Positions 1-8,938 of a stretch of DNA of 64,000 nt are shown piece by piece. Position 1 is the stretch's first letter. Every line of letters begins with the position of its first letter. Position numbers and translations under genes: made by a program. This DNA comes from M269 sp964625615 (GTDB lineage Bacteria > Pseudomonadota > Gammaproteobacteria > Enterobacterales > Alteromonadaceae). The notes under the pieces were generated by a model, which saw only the letters and a list, made by a program, of their open reading frames with translations, searched no databases and was not told the origin of the DNA. The DNA lies in assembly GCA_964625615.1 (NCBI GenBank), contig CAZVDU010000001.1, positions 1 through 64,000 of the forward strand, in the 5' to 3' direction.

Positions 1-565
1 TTTTTGTCGCATAAGCTAACATTTGGGAGTAATCGAGTATTTTTCGATTAAGTGCTATGTGTTGAGCATCACTTGTTGTCGGATCAATAGCTGCAAGAAT
101 CGGTTTTTTATGCCAGTGAGATTCTCTGACTAATAATAGCGGTGCCTGACAGTGTCGTATTAAATGCCTGTCAACAGGCATAGTGAAAGGGTTGACGTTA
201 GAAGCATCGGCAGATATTCGCTTAATCACTAAGTCAGGTTTCAGCTCAGCAATGAGATCTTCAATTGCTTCGTGAAGTTCTCTATGCCACGTTAGGTGAA
301 TGGTTGACTTAATGTCTTTTTCGGCTAAATGTTCAACAAGCGTATCCATGTATAAGCGCCTATCGGCCATATATTGGCGTTTTAGTTCTTTACGATGGTT
401 ACTGGATAAAACGTCTGTTAACTCCATTACAGGCTCATAGATTGAGTTGAAGAGGTGAATATGAATGTCTTCAACGCTGGCAAACTTTAATGCTCTCTCT
501 AGGGCTGGGTGTTCGTCATGTTTCCCGCTGACAACAACTAAGATCTGTTTAGGTATTTTCATCAT
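1..565 (-). CDS. uspE: Universal stress protein E (tandem Usp), truncated by window edge
   Basis: The frame is open from an ATG at 565 to the window edge, about 188 codons, so the C-terminal part is missing. The product starts MMKIPKQILVVVSGKHDEHP and shows one full Usp fold of about 150 residues, followed by the start of a second (KKPILAAIDPTTSDAQH, then LNRKILDYSQMLA). The LNRKIL segment after the second Usp strand is typical of UspE, the tandem-domain cytoplasmic stress protein. The start is fixed by an AGGAG-like site just upstream (about 569-575). A perfect FNR-type box lies 60 bases upstream. In enterics uspE sits next to fnr, but the neighbour on that side is outside the window. Identification is firm; the exact role is inferred from the family. 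Confidence 0.88.
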   Translation of the reverse strand, partial: MMKIPKQILVVVSGKHDEHPALERALKFASVEDIHIHLFNSIYEPVMELTDVLSSNHRKELKRQYMADRRLYMDTLVEHLAEKDIKSTIHLTWHRELHEAIEDLIAELKPDLVIKRISADASNVNPFTMPVDRHLIRHCQAPLLLVRESHWHKKPILAAIDPTTSDAQHIALNRKILDYSQMLAYATK

Positions 566-591
566 GTTTCTCTCCTAGTAGCTTCATCTTT

Positions 592-632
592 ATTGTAATA
601 GGTAGAAAATTAAGGCAATTGATACAGATCAA
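592..632 (-). promoter_or_regulatory. FNR/ANR-type activated promoter of uspE
   Basis: TTGATACAGATCAA at 619-632 matches the FNR consensus TTGAT-N4-ATCAA at every fixed position. Reading toward uspE, a TACAAT -10 element lies at 597-592. Placing the transcription start 7 bases beyond it (about 585) centres the box at about -41, the class II FNR geometry, with a 20-base leader containing the ribosome site. The motif is seen directly; regulation by an FNR-family protein under low oxygen is inferred. Confidence 0.65.
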
Positions 633-716
633 ATGTCTTCTTTGTTTTTTATTTGATATGTTAAGTGACTGTTTTAAAGTAAATATTTTAAGCTGTTGTT
701 TTAGGTGAGTTGCGAT

Positions 717-1187
717 ATGTCTATATCAATCAGAAAGTATGTTGCTGGAGAAGAGGTTGTATTGAGAGAGCTGTTTTTCGAGACTATTCACAACGTAAAT
801 TCTAGCGATTATACCGAGCAACAGGTGAATGTATGGGCACCTGAACAGTACAACGCCGAAGACTGGTTGCAGCGTATCAAAGCGATTGACCCTTATGTTG
901 CTATTGTTGACGGCGAAATCGCCGGGTATGCCGATCTGCAACGAGATGGCTATATTGATCATTTTTATTGTCATTGGCGATTCCAAGGGCAAGGTGTTGG
1001 CCGTGCTTTAATGAAAACTTTGCTAAGTAAGGGAAGGGATCTTGGTATTAAACGTTTTTATTCACAAGTGAGTATCACCGCGAGACCTTTTTTCGAACGA
1101 TATGGCTTTTTAGTGTTGAAACAGCAGCGAGTCAGCATAGGTGATGTTGAATTGACTAACTTCAAGATGGAAAAGTGTCAGGCCTAG
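717..1187 (+). CDS. GNAT family N-acetyltransferase
   Basis: A 156-residue protein with a single GNAT domain. The acetyl-CoA pyrophosphate loop is visible as RFQGQGVGRALM (Q/RxxGxG/A) around residues 95-106, followed by a second half with RPFFERYGFLVLKQQRV, the usual beta6-alpha4-beta7 end of small GNATs. It should transfer an acetyl group from acetyl-CoA to a small-molecule or protein amine; the acceptor cannot be read from the sequence. I chose ATG 717 over the upstream GTG at 705 because AGGTGA at 703-708 is correctly spaced for 717. The gene stands alone between a divergent uspE and a terminator. Confidence 0.85.
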   Translation: MSISIRKYVAGEEVVLRELFFETIHNVNSSDYTEQQVNVWAPEQYNAEDWLQRIKAIDPYVAIVDGEIAGYADLQRDGYIDHFYCHWRFQGQGVGRALMKTLLSKGRDLGIKRFYSQVSITARPFFERYGFLVLKQQRVSIGDVELTNFKMEKCQA

Positions 1188-1220
1188 TTTACCTTACGAA
1201 GGTGTAAAGCCTCTTTGCAC

Positions 1221-1262
1221 AGCCGGTATGCCCAATATTGTTACCGGCTGGTTTGTGTTTTC
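1221..1262 (+). terminator. Intrinsic terminator after the GNAT gene
   Basis: An 8-base-pair stem (AGCCGGTA at 1221-1228 with TACCGGCT at 1242-1249) and a 13-base loop, followed by a T-rich stretch. It lies 34 bases after the stop codon. Confidence 0.7.
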
Positions 1263-1476
1263 ATTGGACTTACGGTTACTATAAACCTCTTGTACCTAAG
1301 GATTAGATCAATTATCTGAGTTAGTACGACAAGTTTGCTGATGACCAGACGAAGCGTGATTGAGCCTATTGGTATGGGATTCGTTGATGTTTTGATACGT
1401 TACATGTAACAAAACGGCGCAAATAATAATCATAAAAGCCGTATACGTGAAGTGCGGTAGAAAAACAGGAACGTCT

Positions 1477-2751
1477 ATGCAAACAGAGAACCTCTCCGAA
1501 CACGTTGTCACCCATTCGCCGATTTTTACCAACGACGCAACTGTTATGGGAATATTGGCTATCCTTCTCGGTTTGGTCTTCTACACAGCAAGCAGTAAAA
1601 TACCGTTTTGGCAGAAGTTCTACGCTGTCGTACCTTCAGTATTAGTTTGTTATTTCTTACCTTCTTTACTCAATACCTTTGGTTTGATTGATGGAGAGAA
1701 TTCACAGCTCTATTTTGTCGCCTCACGCTATTTATTGCCGGCTTGTTTAGTGCTGCTAACCATTAGCGTTGATTTGAAAGCGATTGCCAAGCTTGGTAGT
1801 AAAGCCGTGATTTTGTTCTTTACAGGAACCCTTGGGATAGTCATTGGTGGGCCTATCGCGTTGCTGGTTGTCGCGAGTTTTGTACCCGATTTGTTAGGTG
1901 TTGATGGGCCGGATGCGGTTTGGCGAGGCATGACAACAGTCGCTGGTAGTTGGATAGGTGGTGGTGCTAATCAAGCATCTATGAAGGAAATATACGGTGC
2001 AGGCGATGCGATGTTTTCTATCATGATCACGGTCGATATTATCGTCGCTAATTTATGGATGGCTGTTTTACTCATTATGGCCGCTAATGCCAAGAAAATT
2101 GACGCAAGAACCGGCGCAGATACTTCGGCTATTGATGCCTTAAAAGCGAAAGTTAAAGCCTTTGAAGCTAAGCATGCGCGTATTCCTGCTTTGTCCGATC
2201 TGATGGTTATACTGGCGGTCGGATTAGGCGTTACCGGTTTTGCGCATTTGTTTGCTGATAACATTACACCCTATTTTGTCGAGAATTTCCCTAACTTAGA
2301 CAGGTTAAGCTTCCATAGTAAGTTCTTCTGGATGATTATTTTTGCGAGTACGGTCGGTGTTTTCTTGTCGTTTACTCGGGCTAGAGAACTCGAAGGGGTA
2401 GGGGCGTCCAAAGTTGGATCGGCTTTTCTTTATGTATTGATAGCAACTATTGGTATGAAGATGGATGTTTCCATGATCGCCCAAACACCTGTTTACTTCG
2501 TAATAGGTGTCATCTGGATGATTATTCATGCATCACTAATGCTTATTGTTGCTAAAGTGATAAAAGCGCCGCTGTTTTACATGGCCGTTGGCAGCCAAGC
2601 TAACGTTGGTGGTGCTGCTTCAGCCCCTGTTGTTGCCGCAGCATTTCACCCTTCTTTAGCGCCAGTCGGGGTCATGTTGGCTGTATTGGGTTATACGGTT
2701 GGAACATACATGGCATGGTTCTGCGGGCAAATATTGCAAACGATTAGTTAA
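1477..2751 (+). CDS. DUF819 family multi-pass membrane protein
   Basis: A 424-residue, very hydrophobic inner-membrane protein with about ten predicted membrane segments, the length usual for the DUF819 (YjcL-like) family. Recognisable features are a Gly-rich loop (SWIGGGANQASMKEIYG) in the middle and a similar loop near the C-terminus (GSQANVGGAASAPVVAAAF), a pseudo-repeat seen in secondary carriers of this type. The substrate is unknown. ATG 1477 is preferred over an in-frame GTG at 1447 because AGGA lies at the right spacing. It has its own terminator and converges on the M1 peptidase gene. Confidence 0.85.
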   Translation: MQTENLSEHVVTHSPIFTNDATVMGILAILLGLVFYTASSKIPFWQKFYAVVPSVLVCYFLPSLLNTFGLIDGENSQLYFVASRYLLPACLVLLTISVDLKAIAKLGSKAVILFFTGTLGIVIGGPIALLVVASFVPDLLGVDGPDAVWRGMTTVAGSWIGGGANQASMKEIYGAGDAMFSIMITVDIIVANLWMAVLLIMAANAKKIDARTGADTSAIDALKAKVKAFEAKHARIPALSDLMVILAVGLGVTGFAHLFADNITPYFVENFPNLDRLSFHSKFFWMIIFASTVGVFLSFTRARELEGVGASKVGSAFLYVLIATIGMKMDVSMIAQTPVYFVIGVIWMIIHASLMLIVAKVIKAPLFYMAVGSQANVGGAASAPVVAAAFHPSLAPVGVMLAVLGYTVGTYMAWFCGQILQTIS

Positions 2752-2777
2752 TACACCAAAGCCTAAGGTTAACTATA

Positions 2778-2806
2778 AAAGGCCGAGTTTAAGACTCAGC
2801 CTTTTT
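2778..2806. terminator. Bidirectional terminator between the DUF819 and M1 genes
   Basis: The stem AAGGCcGAGT / ACTCaGCCTT (one mismatch) has a five-base loop. It is followed by five T on the plus strand and by TTTT on the minus strand, and lies between two convergent stop codons. Confidence 0.75.
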
Positions 2807-2822
2807 GTTGCCTGTTTATTCG

Positions 2823-5375
2823 CTATTGCTTAGCAAGTATCCTAGTTGCTCTAAAGATAGGGTCAGCCGCTTGCAGTATTTTTAGTGTTAACTGGTAATT
2901 GTAGTCAGGACGCTGTTCTAGAAAGTTTCTGACGGTTTTAGCTGCACTCTGTGTTTGATAGCGGTTCAGTGTTACGGCTGTCCAACGAGCAGGGAAAAAG
3001 ATATCACCTGTTCTTTGTATTTCCTCCAATAATTCTAAACTTGGTAACAAATATTGCTCTGACTCATTGTGCCTAAGAGGGTGGTGTAAGTTTCCTAAAG
3101 CAGCCAATACCCATGACTCAACGGCTCTGTTTTTCTCGTTAGCAAGTGATGTAAAGAAATTATCACGAACCTTTTGGTCAGCCGACAAGCTGGGAGTAAT
3201 GAAATTAAAGCGACGCTTCCTATCCTGATTATTGATACGTTGATACTGCGCTTTGACAATAAAGTCAGCTAATTCAGGAAGTTTAATTGCAAGTGTGCTT
3301 GCTAAGTCAGTGAGATCACGTTCAGACAAGCTGTAGGCAACTTTTTCTGGCTTTTCCCATATTGCATAAAGGTAATCGACACTCTTAGGCGTTAATGCAA
3401 TGCTTTGCAGTGTTGTGAAGAAGATTTTCTGTCGAGTTTGATCTTGTGATGCTTCATTAATAGATTGGATCAAGGTTAACTCTAACAGTGGTGCCATTGC
3501 GTTTCTTTGCTTTTGGTTAAGTAAAGACCAGAACGTGTTGCGAATTTGCCCTAACATCAAATTAAGTAATAACTGATTTTCTTCACGTTTGAGTTGCTGA
3601 CGAACAAAGTCGATATAACCTATTGGAGAAATGTCAGGGTGATTGGACAACATCTGCTCATAGGCGTTTATCATTAGAGCTCCACGCTGCAATTCACTTA
3701 AATTTTGCCATTGAGCTTTTAATTGCTCTAATGATACGGGAAACAGGCCATAACCTTTGCCATCAACATTTACCAGAAGGTCTTTTGGTTGTGTAACAGT
3801 GATCGATTTCTCTTTAAAAACAACTTCTTTGAGGACATTCTTATCTTGTGTAGAAGTGATAGAAAAACGTTGAGGCCAATGCCTTTTTTGATTCAACGGG
3901 TCGTGCTGAGCTAGCAAATGCTTATGGCTTTGGGCATTAAATTTAAACTCTGGACGCCCGGGTGTATTAACCCAAACGTTGCTCCAAGCTTGGATATCTT
4001 CTTTAGAATGTTTATCAAAAATAGCGATTAAATCTGGCCATGTGGCATTTTTACCCGCGAATTTCGCTAAGTATTGCCGAATGCCTTTTTGAAACGCCTC
4101 TGCACCTAAAAGGAGCTCCAATTGCTGCATCATAATGGGCGCTTTGTTGTATATAATACCGCCATACAATGTACCAGCCTCATTTAAGTTGGGTAAGTGC
4201 TGGCGTATAGGGTTTGCACCTTCTGTTCTATCAACATTATAAGCGGCAGGATAGCTTCGAGCTAGGAAGTTAAGATCGTGATTAATGTTTGGAAAGCTTG
4301 GATTGACAATTTTGGCCGCCATAAAGTTTGCGTACACTTCTTTGGTCCAAACATCGTTAAACCAATCCATAGTGACCATATTACCAAACCACATATGGGC
4401 ACTTTCATGTGCGATTAAGTTAGCGCGGTTTAATCGCTGAGTGTCTGACGGGTTTTCATCCAAGAAGAGTGTTGATGCACGATACTGAATAGCTCCTACA
4501 TGTTCCATACCACCATACTGAAAAGCAGGAATTAAAGCAAAGTCGAACTTTTCAAATGGATATTTAACGCCAGTGTATTCCTCTAACCAATCCAATGATG
4601 CGCTATGCAATTCAAAGATTGAATCGACATTCCTGTCGACTTTCTTCTGATCCGTTTCTCTATGTAGCATTGTCATCTTGCGGCCGTTTATTGTGCGCGA
4701 TAATGACTCAAATTCTCCTGCAACGAAGGAAAAGACATAGCTACTAATTTTGTCAGACGTATTAAAAATATAGGTCTTTTCATCACCATTATTTTCTTGT
4801 TTTTTGAGAGAGCCGTTCGCCAATGCCTGCCAAGATAAAGGTGTTTTTAGTGTTAGGTCATAGGTTGCTTTGAGATTAGGTTGATCGAACAAGGGGAAAG
4901 CTGTTCTTGCTCTGTCAGGGACAAATAACGTGTATAAAAAATCTGGATTTCTGTTTAACGAACTATCACCGGCTTGAAAATTAATCTTGACTATATTTTT
5001 GCCTTTTTTCAATGCAGCGCGGGGAATAACCAAATGCTCATTCTTGTGCTCGACATCAGTTTCTTTGTCATTAACTTGCATTATTAGCAGTTTGCTTTTG
5101 TCTTCCTTGAAATCCAACTGAATATCCTGAGAGAGGCTTGCAAGCTGAAACGAGATGTCTGCGTTTGCATTAATGGGCTGTGATGAATCTGCTGGAATTG
5201 AGAACATAAGTGTGTAGTGGATGTCACTGATGTTTTGTTTTCTATATTCAGCTAGTGCGAGAGAAACTCCGGGCTCTACAGGTATCGATGCTTCGGCGGA
5301 TTTAGATACGTTGCTGGTGAGTAATAACGAAATTAAGAGCATGAATATGGGTATATAGGCAACAGCTTGACGCAT
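2823..5375 (-). CDS. M1 family zinc aminopeptidase, secreted
   Basis: An 850-residue gluzincin. A signal peptide occupies about residues 1-28 (a Leu-rich core ending SKSAEA), so the enzyme is exported, probably to the periplasm. The zinc site is complete: H323-E324-S-A-H327, with E346 nineteen residues after H327. The N-terminal anchor motif reads GGMEH, not the common GAMEN/GGMEN. An N-terminal beta domain (about 30-220) precedes the catalytic domain, and an alpha-helical C-terminal region (about 540-850) follows. It should remove N-terminal residues from peptides, feeding amino acid uptake. It is monocistronic and convergent with the DUF819 gene. Confidence 0.9.
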   Translation of the reverse strand: MRQAVAYIPIFMLLISLLLTSNVSKSAEASIPVEPGVSLALAEYRKQNISDIHYTLMFSIPADSSQPINANADISFQLASLSQDIQLDFKEDKSKLLIMQVNDKETDVEHKNEHLVIPRAALKKGKNIVKINFQAGDSSLNRNPDFLYTLFVPDRARTAFPLFDQPNLKATYDLTLKTPLSWQALANGSLKKQENNGDEKTYIFNTSDKISSYVFSFVAGEFESLSRTINGRKMTMLHRETDQKKVDRNVDSIFELHSASLDWLEEYTGVKYPFEKFDFALIPAFQYGGMEHVGAIQYRASTLFLDENPSDTQRLNRANLIAHESAHMWFGNMVTMDWFNDVWTKEVYANFMAAKIVNPSFPNINHDLNFLARSYPAAYNVDRTEGANPIRQHLPNLNEAGTLYGGIIYNKAPIMMQQLELLLGAEAFQKGIRQYLAKFAGKNATWPDLIAIFDKHSKEDIQAWSNVWVNTPGRPEFKFNAQSHKHLLAQHDPLNQKRHWPQRFSITSTQDKNVLKEVVFKEKSITVTQPKDLLVNVDGKGYGLFPVSLEQLKAQWQNLSELQRGALMINAYEQMLSNHPDISPIGYIDFVRQQLKREENQLLLNLMLGQIRNTFWSLLNQKQRNAMAPLLELTLIQSINEASQDQTRQKIFFTTLQSIALTPKSVDYLYAIWEKPEKVAYSLSERDLTDLASTLAIKLPELADFIVKAQYQRINNQDRKRRFNFITPSLSADQKVRDNFFTSLANEKNRAVESWVLAALGNLHHPLRHNESEQYLLPSLELLEEIQRTGDIFFPARWTAVTLNRYQTQSAAKTVRNFLEQRPDYNYQLTLKILQAADPIFRATRILAKQ

Positions 5376-5582
5376 GAATTTGACACTTTTTAAACAATAG
5401 GGTGTTTACTATAAGTGATACGAATCAGATTGATAGTTTTAAGAGCATTCACAGCGCTCTGAATTGTAAAAACCAGTTCACTGTTAAATAGTTGAGATTA
5501 ATGATACGCACTATTAATTGTATGAAATTTATACTAGCGTTACTTGTTTGTGATAGAAATGATATAAATATGTATAAAAAAA

Positions 5583-5611
5583 TTGACATTTATATGGATG
5601 TGAATTATCAA
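5583..5611 (+). promoter_or_regulatory. Candidate sigma70 promoter of the S8 protease gene
   Basis: TTGACA (5583-5588), a 17-base spacer and TATCAA (5606-5611) lie about 70 bases upstream of the protease start, inside the AT-rich 5376-5678 intergenic region. I saw no other gene or terminator in that region. Confidence 0.45.
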
Positions 5612-5678
5612 TTTGTATGCGGTTTTCACTAGGCCGCTGAGTATAAAAATTAATAAATATAAATTTAGGAAAGAGTGG

Positions 5679-7403
5679 ATGAAATTTTCAACTATAAAAA
5701 AAATAATGACAGCAGCAATAACGACTATTGCGCTGACAACTTCAGGAGCTGTATTTGCTGACACTGGAAATGTCCTAAACGGAAAGCAACGTATCATTGT
5801 TAAGTTTAAAGAGAACGTAAAAGACAAGCGTTCTAAAGCCGCTAAGAAAAGGTGGCGTACAAACAGAATGTCCAATGCTTTGGCCAAACGCGTTAGACAT
5901 TTGAAACGAACTGGCTTGGAGTCTGATGTCTTTGAAGTCGAAGATGCAAGCTCTAATGAAATGAAAGACATGATGAACGAAATTAGTCAAATGAGCGACG
6001 TTCTATATGTTGAAGAAGATAAGCTGATGCAACATCAGTTTCAGCCGAATGATCCTCGTTATTCTGACCAAAGACATTACTTTGAACAAGGAACGAGCAT
6101 TAATGTAGAACCTGCTTGGGATAAGGCGACAGGACAAGGTGTTGTTGTTGCTGTTATTGACACTGGGTATAGACCTCATGCGGATTTAGCAGGCAATATT
6201 TTACCAGGCTATGACATGATCAGTGATACCAGCATTTCAAATGACGGTGACGGACGTGACTCTGATGCGAGAGATACGGGCGACTGGACAGTTGATAACC
6301 AATGTCAGCAGGGCCGAGCAGGCACAAACAGCAGCTGGCACGGCACTCATGTATCGGGGACAGTAGCAGCTGTAACCGACAATGGCCGAGATGTCGCTGG
6401 TGTTGCTTTTAACGCTAAAGTGGTTCCTGTAAGAGCTCTGGGTATGTGTGGTGGATTCACTTCTGATATTGCAGATGGCATTATTTGGGCTTCTGGCGGC
6501 AGTGTTTCAGGCGTTCCTAACAACGCTAATCCAGCACAAGTGATTAACATGAGCCTTGGAGGCGGTGGTACTTGTTCTCAAACTTATATTAATGCTATCA
6601 ACACAGCCAGAGCCAATGGAGCAACTGTTGTTGTTGCGGCAGGTAATAGTAACATAAACGCGTCGAATGCTGTTCCAGCTAACTGCCCTGGTGTGTTGAC
6701 GGTAGCAGCGACTGGGCCTACAGGCTCTAAAGCGGGTTATTCAAACTTTGGTAGTGTCGTTGATGTTGCTGCGCCTGGTGGTGATTTTGCTTTTGGCACG
6801 AACGGTGGTGTTCTATCAACATTAAACTCAGGTAGCCGTGCCCCTGGGTCTGACACAGTAGCTCGTTATCAAGGTACATCAATGGCAACACCTCATGTTG
6901 CAGGTATTGCTGCACTTCTATATGAAGCAAAGCCAAATGCTACTCCTGATGAAATTGAAGCGGCTATTGTAAGCAGTGCTCAGTCTTTCCCTGGTACTTG
7001 TAATCAATGCGGATCAGGTATTGCGGATGCGGACGCAGCGATTGATGCCATTCTTGGTAATAATGGAGGCGGCGGTAACAACCCACCAAACCCTGGGTTT
7101 GATCCTATTACCTTCTCTGTTAGCGTTCCACGTACAACAAGAAACAACTTTAGGCATTACACATTGAATATGCCTGAAGGTGCAACAACAATGAATGTTA
7201 ACATTAACGGCGGTAGTGGTGATGCCGATCTCTACATTCGATTTGGTGCGCGCCCGACAACGACGCAGTGGGATTTCAGACCATTCTTGAATGGGAACAA
7301 CGAGTCTGTGACTGTTGATAATCCTCAAGCGGGGACTTGGTATATTAGTGTTCGTGCTTTCGAGACAATTAATGGTGTAACTTTGTCAGGTAACGTTGAG
7401 TGA
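5679..7403 (+). CDS. Secreted S8 subtilisin-like serine protease with C-terminal PPC domain
   Basis: A 574-residue preproenzyme. A signal peptide (about 1-28, ending AVFA) is followed by an I9-type propeptide (about 35-115, ending YVEEDKLM). The catalytic domain carries D161 (VIDTG), H221 (HGTHVSGT) and S401 (GTSMATPHVAG), and the oxyanion Asn in AAGNSN. After a Gly/Asn/Pro linker (about 462-476) comes a pre-peptidase C-terminal (PPC) beta domain with DADLYIRFG and a TWYISVRAF strand; such domains are usually removed after secretion. Six or more Cys suggest disulfides in the mature enzyme. I start at ATG 5679 (AGGA upstream, signal peptide directly after) and not at an in-frame ATG at 5613. 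Likely type II secreted. Confidence 0.93.
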   Translation: MKFSTIKKIMTAAITTIALTTSGAVFADTGNVLNGKQRIIVKFKENVKDKRSKAAKKRWRTNRMSNALAKRVRHLKRTGLESDVFEVEDASSNEMKDMMNEISQMSDVLYVEEDKLMQHQFQPNDPRYSDQRHYFEQGTSINVEPAWDKATGQGVVVAVIDTGYRPHADLAGNILPGYDMISDTSISNDGDGRDSDARDTGDWTVDNQCQQGRAGTNSSWHGTHVSGTVAAVTDNGRDVAGVAFNAKVVPVRALGMCGGFTSDIADGIIWASGGSVSGVPNNANPAQVINMSLGGGGTCSQTYINAINTARANGATVVVAAGNSNINASNAVPANCPGVLTVAATGPTGSKAGYSNFGSVVDVAAPGGDFAFGTNGGVLSTLNSGSRAPGSDTVARYQGTSMATPHVAGIAALLYEAKPNATPDEIEAAIVSSAQSFPGTCNQCGSGIADADAAIDAILGNNGGGGNNPPNPGFDPITFSVSVPRTTRNNFRHYTLNMPEGATTMNVNINGGSGDADLYIRFGARPTTTQWDFRPFLNGNNESVTVDNPQAGTWYISVRAFETINGVTLSGNVE

Positions 7404-7424
7404 TCAACTTCCTTGATTGAATTA

Positions 7425-7452
7425 AAAAACCCGCTGAAGCCAGCGGGTTTTT
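7425..7452. terminator. Bidirectional terminator between the protease gene and scoB
   Basis: ACCCGCTG (7429-7436) pairs with CAGCGGGT (7441-7448) around a four-base loop. A-runs lie before the stem and T-runs after it, so it works in both directions for the convergent genes. Confidence 0.85.
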
Positions 7453-7475
7453 CGTCTTAAACGTTTGATAATAAG

Positions 7476-8132
7476 TTATAAGACCATTTCTGGAATGTCA
7501 CCTTCAACAATTAACTTACCCGCTGTTTTCTCTCGAATTTCCTCTACTGATACACCTGGTGCGCGCTCTCTCAAGTAAAAAGCATTGTTCTTAACTTCAA
7601 GCATAGCTAAATCGGTGATAATCGCAGTAATACAATTCACACCAGTTAATGGCAGTGAGCAAGCTTCTAGTAACTTAGATTCACCTTTCTTATTGGCGTG
7701 TGTCATGGTTACTATAATGTTCTTGGCGCCAGCAACCAAATCCATCGCACCGCCCATGCCTTTAACTAACTTACCCGGGATCATCCAGGACGCAATATTG
7801 CCTTGAACATCAACCTCGAATGCACCAAGTACGGTAAAGTCCACATGGCCGCCACGTATCATAGCAAAACTCTCAGCTGAGCTAAAAATACTCGCACCAG
7901 TGATGGCGGTAACTGTTTCCTTTCCAGCATTGATCATGTCGGCATCAACTTGCTCTTCGGTCGGGTAGGGACCCATGCCAAGTAAGCCATTTTCAGACTG
8001 CAACATAACGTCGATGCCTTCGGGAACATAGTTAGCTGCTAGTGTTGGAATACCTATCCCCAAGTTAACGTAATTACCATCTTTAAATTCTTTTGCCACT
8101 CGCATGGCGATTTGATCTCTTGTAAGTGCCAT
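7476..8132 (-). CDS. scoB: 3-oxoacid CoA-transferase subunit B
   Basis: A 218-residue beta subunit of a class I CoA transferase. It carries the SENGLLGMGP motif, whose Glu forms the covalent CoA thioester intermediate, near residue 47. With subunit A it moves CoA between succinyl-CoA (or another donor) and acetoacetate or a related oxoacid, allowing ketone-body or branched-chain catabolite use. It follows subunit A by nine bases in the same direction, so the two form an operon. Substrate choice (succinyl-CoA versus acetyl-CoA donor) cannot be decided from the sequence; atoA is the alternative name. Confidence 0.88.
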   Translation of the reverse strand: MALTRDQIAMRVAKEFKDGNYVNLGIGIPTLAANYVPEGIDVMLQSENGLLGMGPYPTEEQVDADMINAGKETVTAITGASIFSSAESFAMIRGGHVDFTVLGAFEVDVQGNIASWMIPGKLVKGMGGAMDLVAGAKNIIVTMTHANKKGESKLLEACSLPLTGVNCITAIITDLAMLEVKNNAFYLRERAPGVSVEEIREKTAGKLIVEGDIPEMVL

Positions 8133-8141
8133 TTTCTTTTC

Positions 8142-8843
8142 CTATGCGTTTGATGTGACTAAGCGTTCAATACGTTTTTCAAATGTGCCTTGGATGACAC
8201 GATTGACATATATGCCGGGTGTATGAATTTGTGCTGGATCTAATTGTCCTGGCTCGACAATTTCTTCTGCTTCTACCACAGTAATTTTACCTGCAGTGGC
8301 TACCATGGGGTTAAAGTTCTGTGATGTGTGCCTGTATATGCAATTGCCGTATCTGTCAGCTTTCCACGCTCTAACAATAGCAAACTCACCCGTGATAGAT
8401 TCTTCGAGAATGTAAGGACGGCCATCAAACTCTTTAACTTCTTTGCCTTCACCTACTGGTGTACCGTAGCCAGTTGCTGTGTAAAAACCAGGTATTCCAG
8501 CGCCGCCAGCTCGAAGCTTCTCAGCAAGTGTACCTTGAGGCGTTAACTCTACGTCGAGCTGATTTGATAAGAGTTGCTCCTCAAATAATGCATTTTCACC
8601 TACGTAAGATGAAATCATTTTCTTGATTTGGCGATCTTCGAGTAAAATTCCTAAGCCAAAGCCATCAACACCGCAATTGTTAGACACAACAGTGAGATCC
8701 GTTGTACCCATCTTTTTGATTTGAGCGATAAGGCCTTCAGGTATACCGCACAAGCCAAAACCGCCTGCGACTATTGTCATTCCGTCTTCCAGACCTTTCA
8801 TCGCCTGCTCGTAACTTGTTACAACCTTATTGAAACCAGCCAT
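8142..8843 (-). CDS. scoA: 3-oxoacid CoA-transferase subunit A
   Basis: A 233-residue alpha subunit. The conserved N-terminal GGFGLCGIPE segment (about residues 27-36) and the SNNCGVDGFGLG stretch are typical of the A chain, which shapes the CoA and acid site. It is the first gene of the two-gene operon with the B subunit and is divergent from a LysR regulator 95 bases away. That arrangement suggests the regulator controls acid use through this pair. No thiolase or dehydrogenase gene is adjacent. Confidence 0.88.
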   Translation of the reverse strand: MAGFNKVVTSYEQAMKGLEDGMTIVAGGFGLCGIPEGLIAQIKKMGTTDLTVVSNNCGVDGFGLGILLEDRQIKKMISSYVGENALFEEQLLSNQLDVELTPQGTLAEKLRAGGAGIPGFYTATGYGTPVGEGKEVKEFDGRPYILEESITGEFAIVRAWKADRYGNCIYRHTSQNFNPMVATAGKITVVEAEEIVEPGQLDPAQIHTPGIYVNRVIQGTFEKRIERLVTSNA

Positions 8844-8938
8844 AGTAAATTGCTTCTGTTGATTTAAGTAGACGCAGTATTCACCGATGCGGTATATATG
8901 TAAAATTAAATTAATGTATTAATTAATAAAAAATATTT
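8844..8938. promoter_or_regulatory. Divergent scoAB / lysR control region
   Basis: A short, very AT-rich divergent intergenic region. A self-complementary cluster ATTAATGTATTAATTAAT near 8910-8926, about 20 bases before the lysR start, could hold LysR-type T-N11-A half sites. No sharp promoter could be assigned. Confidence 0.35.

Noticed and set aside
5540..5990. Minus-strand reading frames overlapping the subtilase start
   Set aside because: They are antisense to a gene with clear signal peptide and propeptide and show no recognisable domain or ribosome site.
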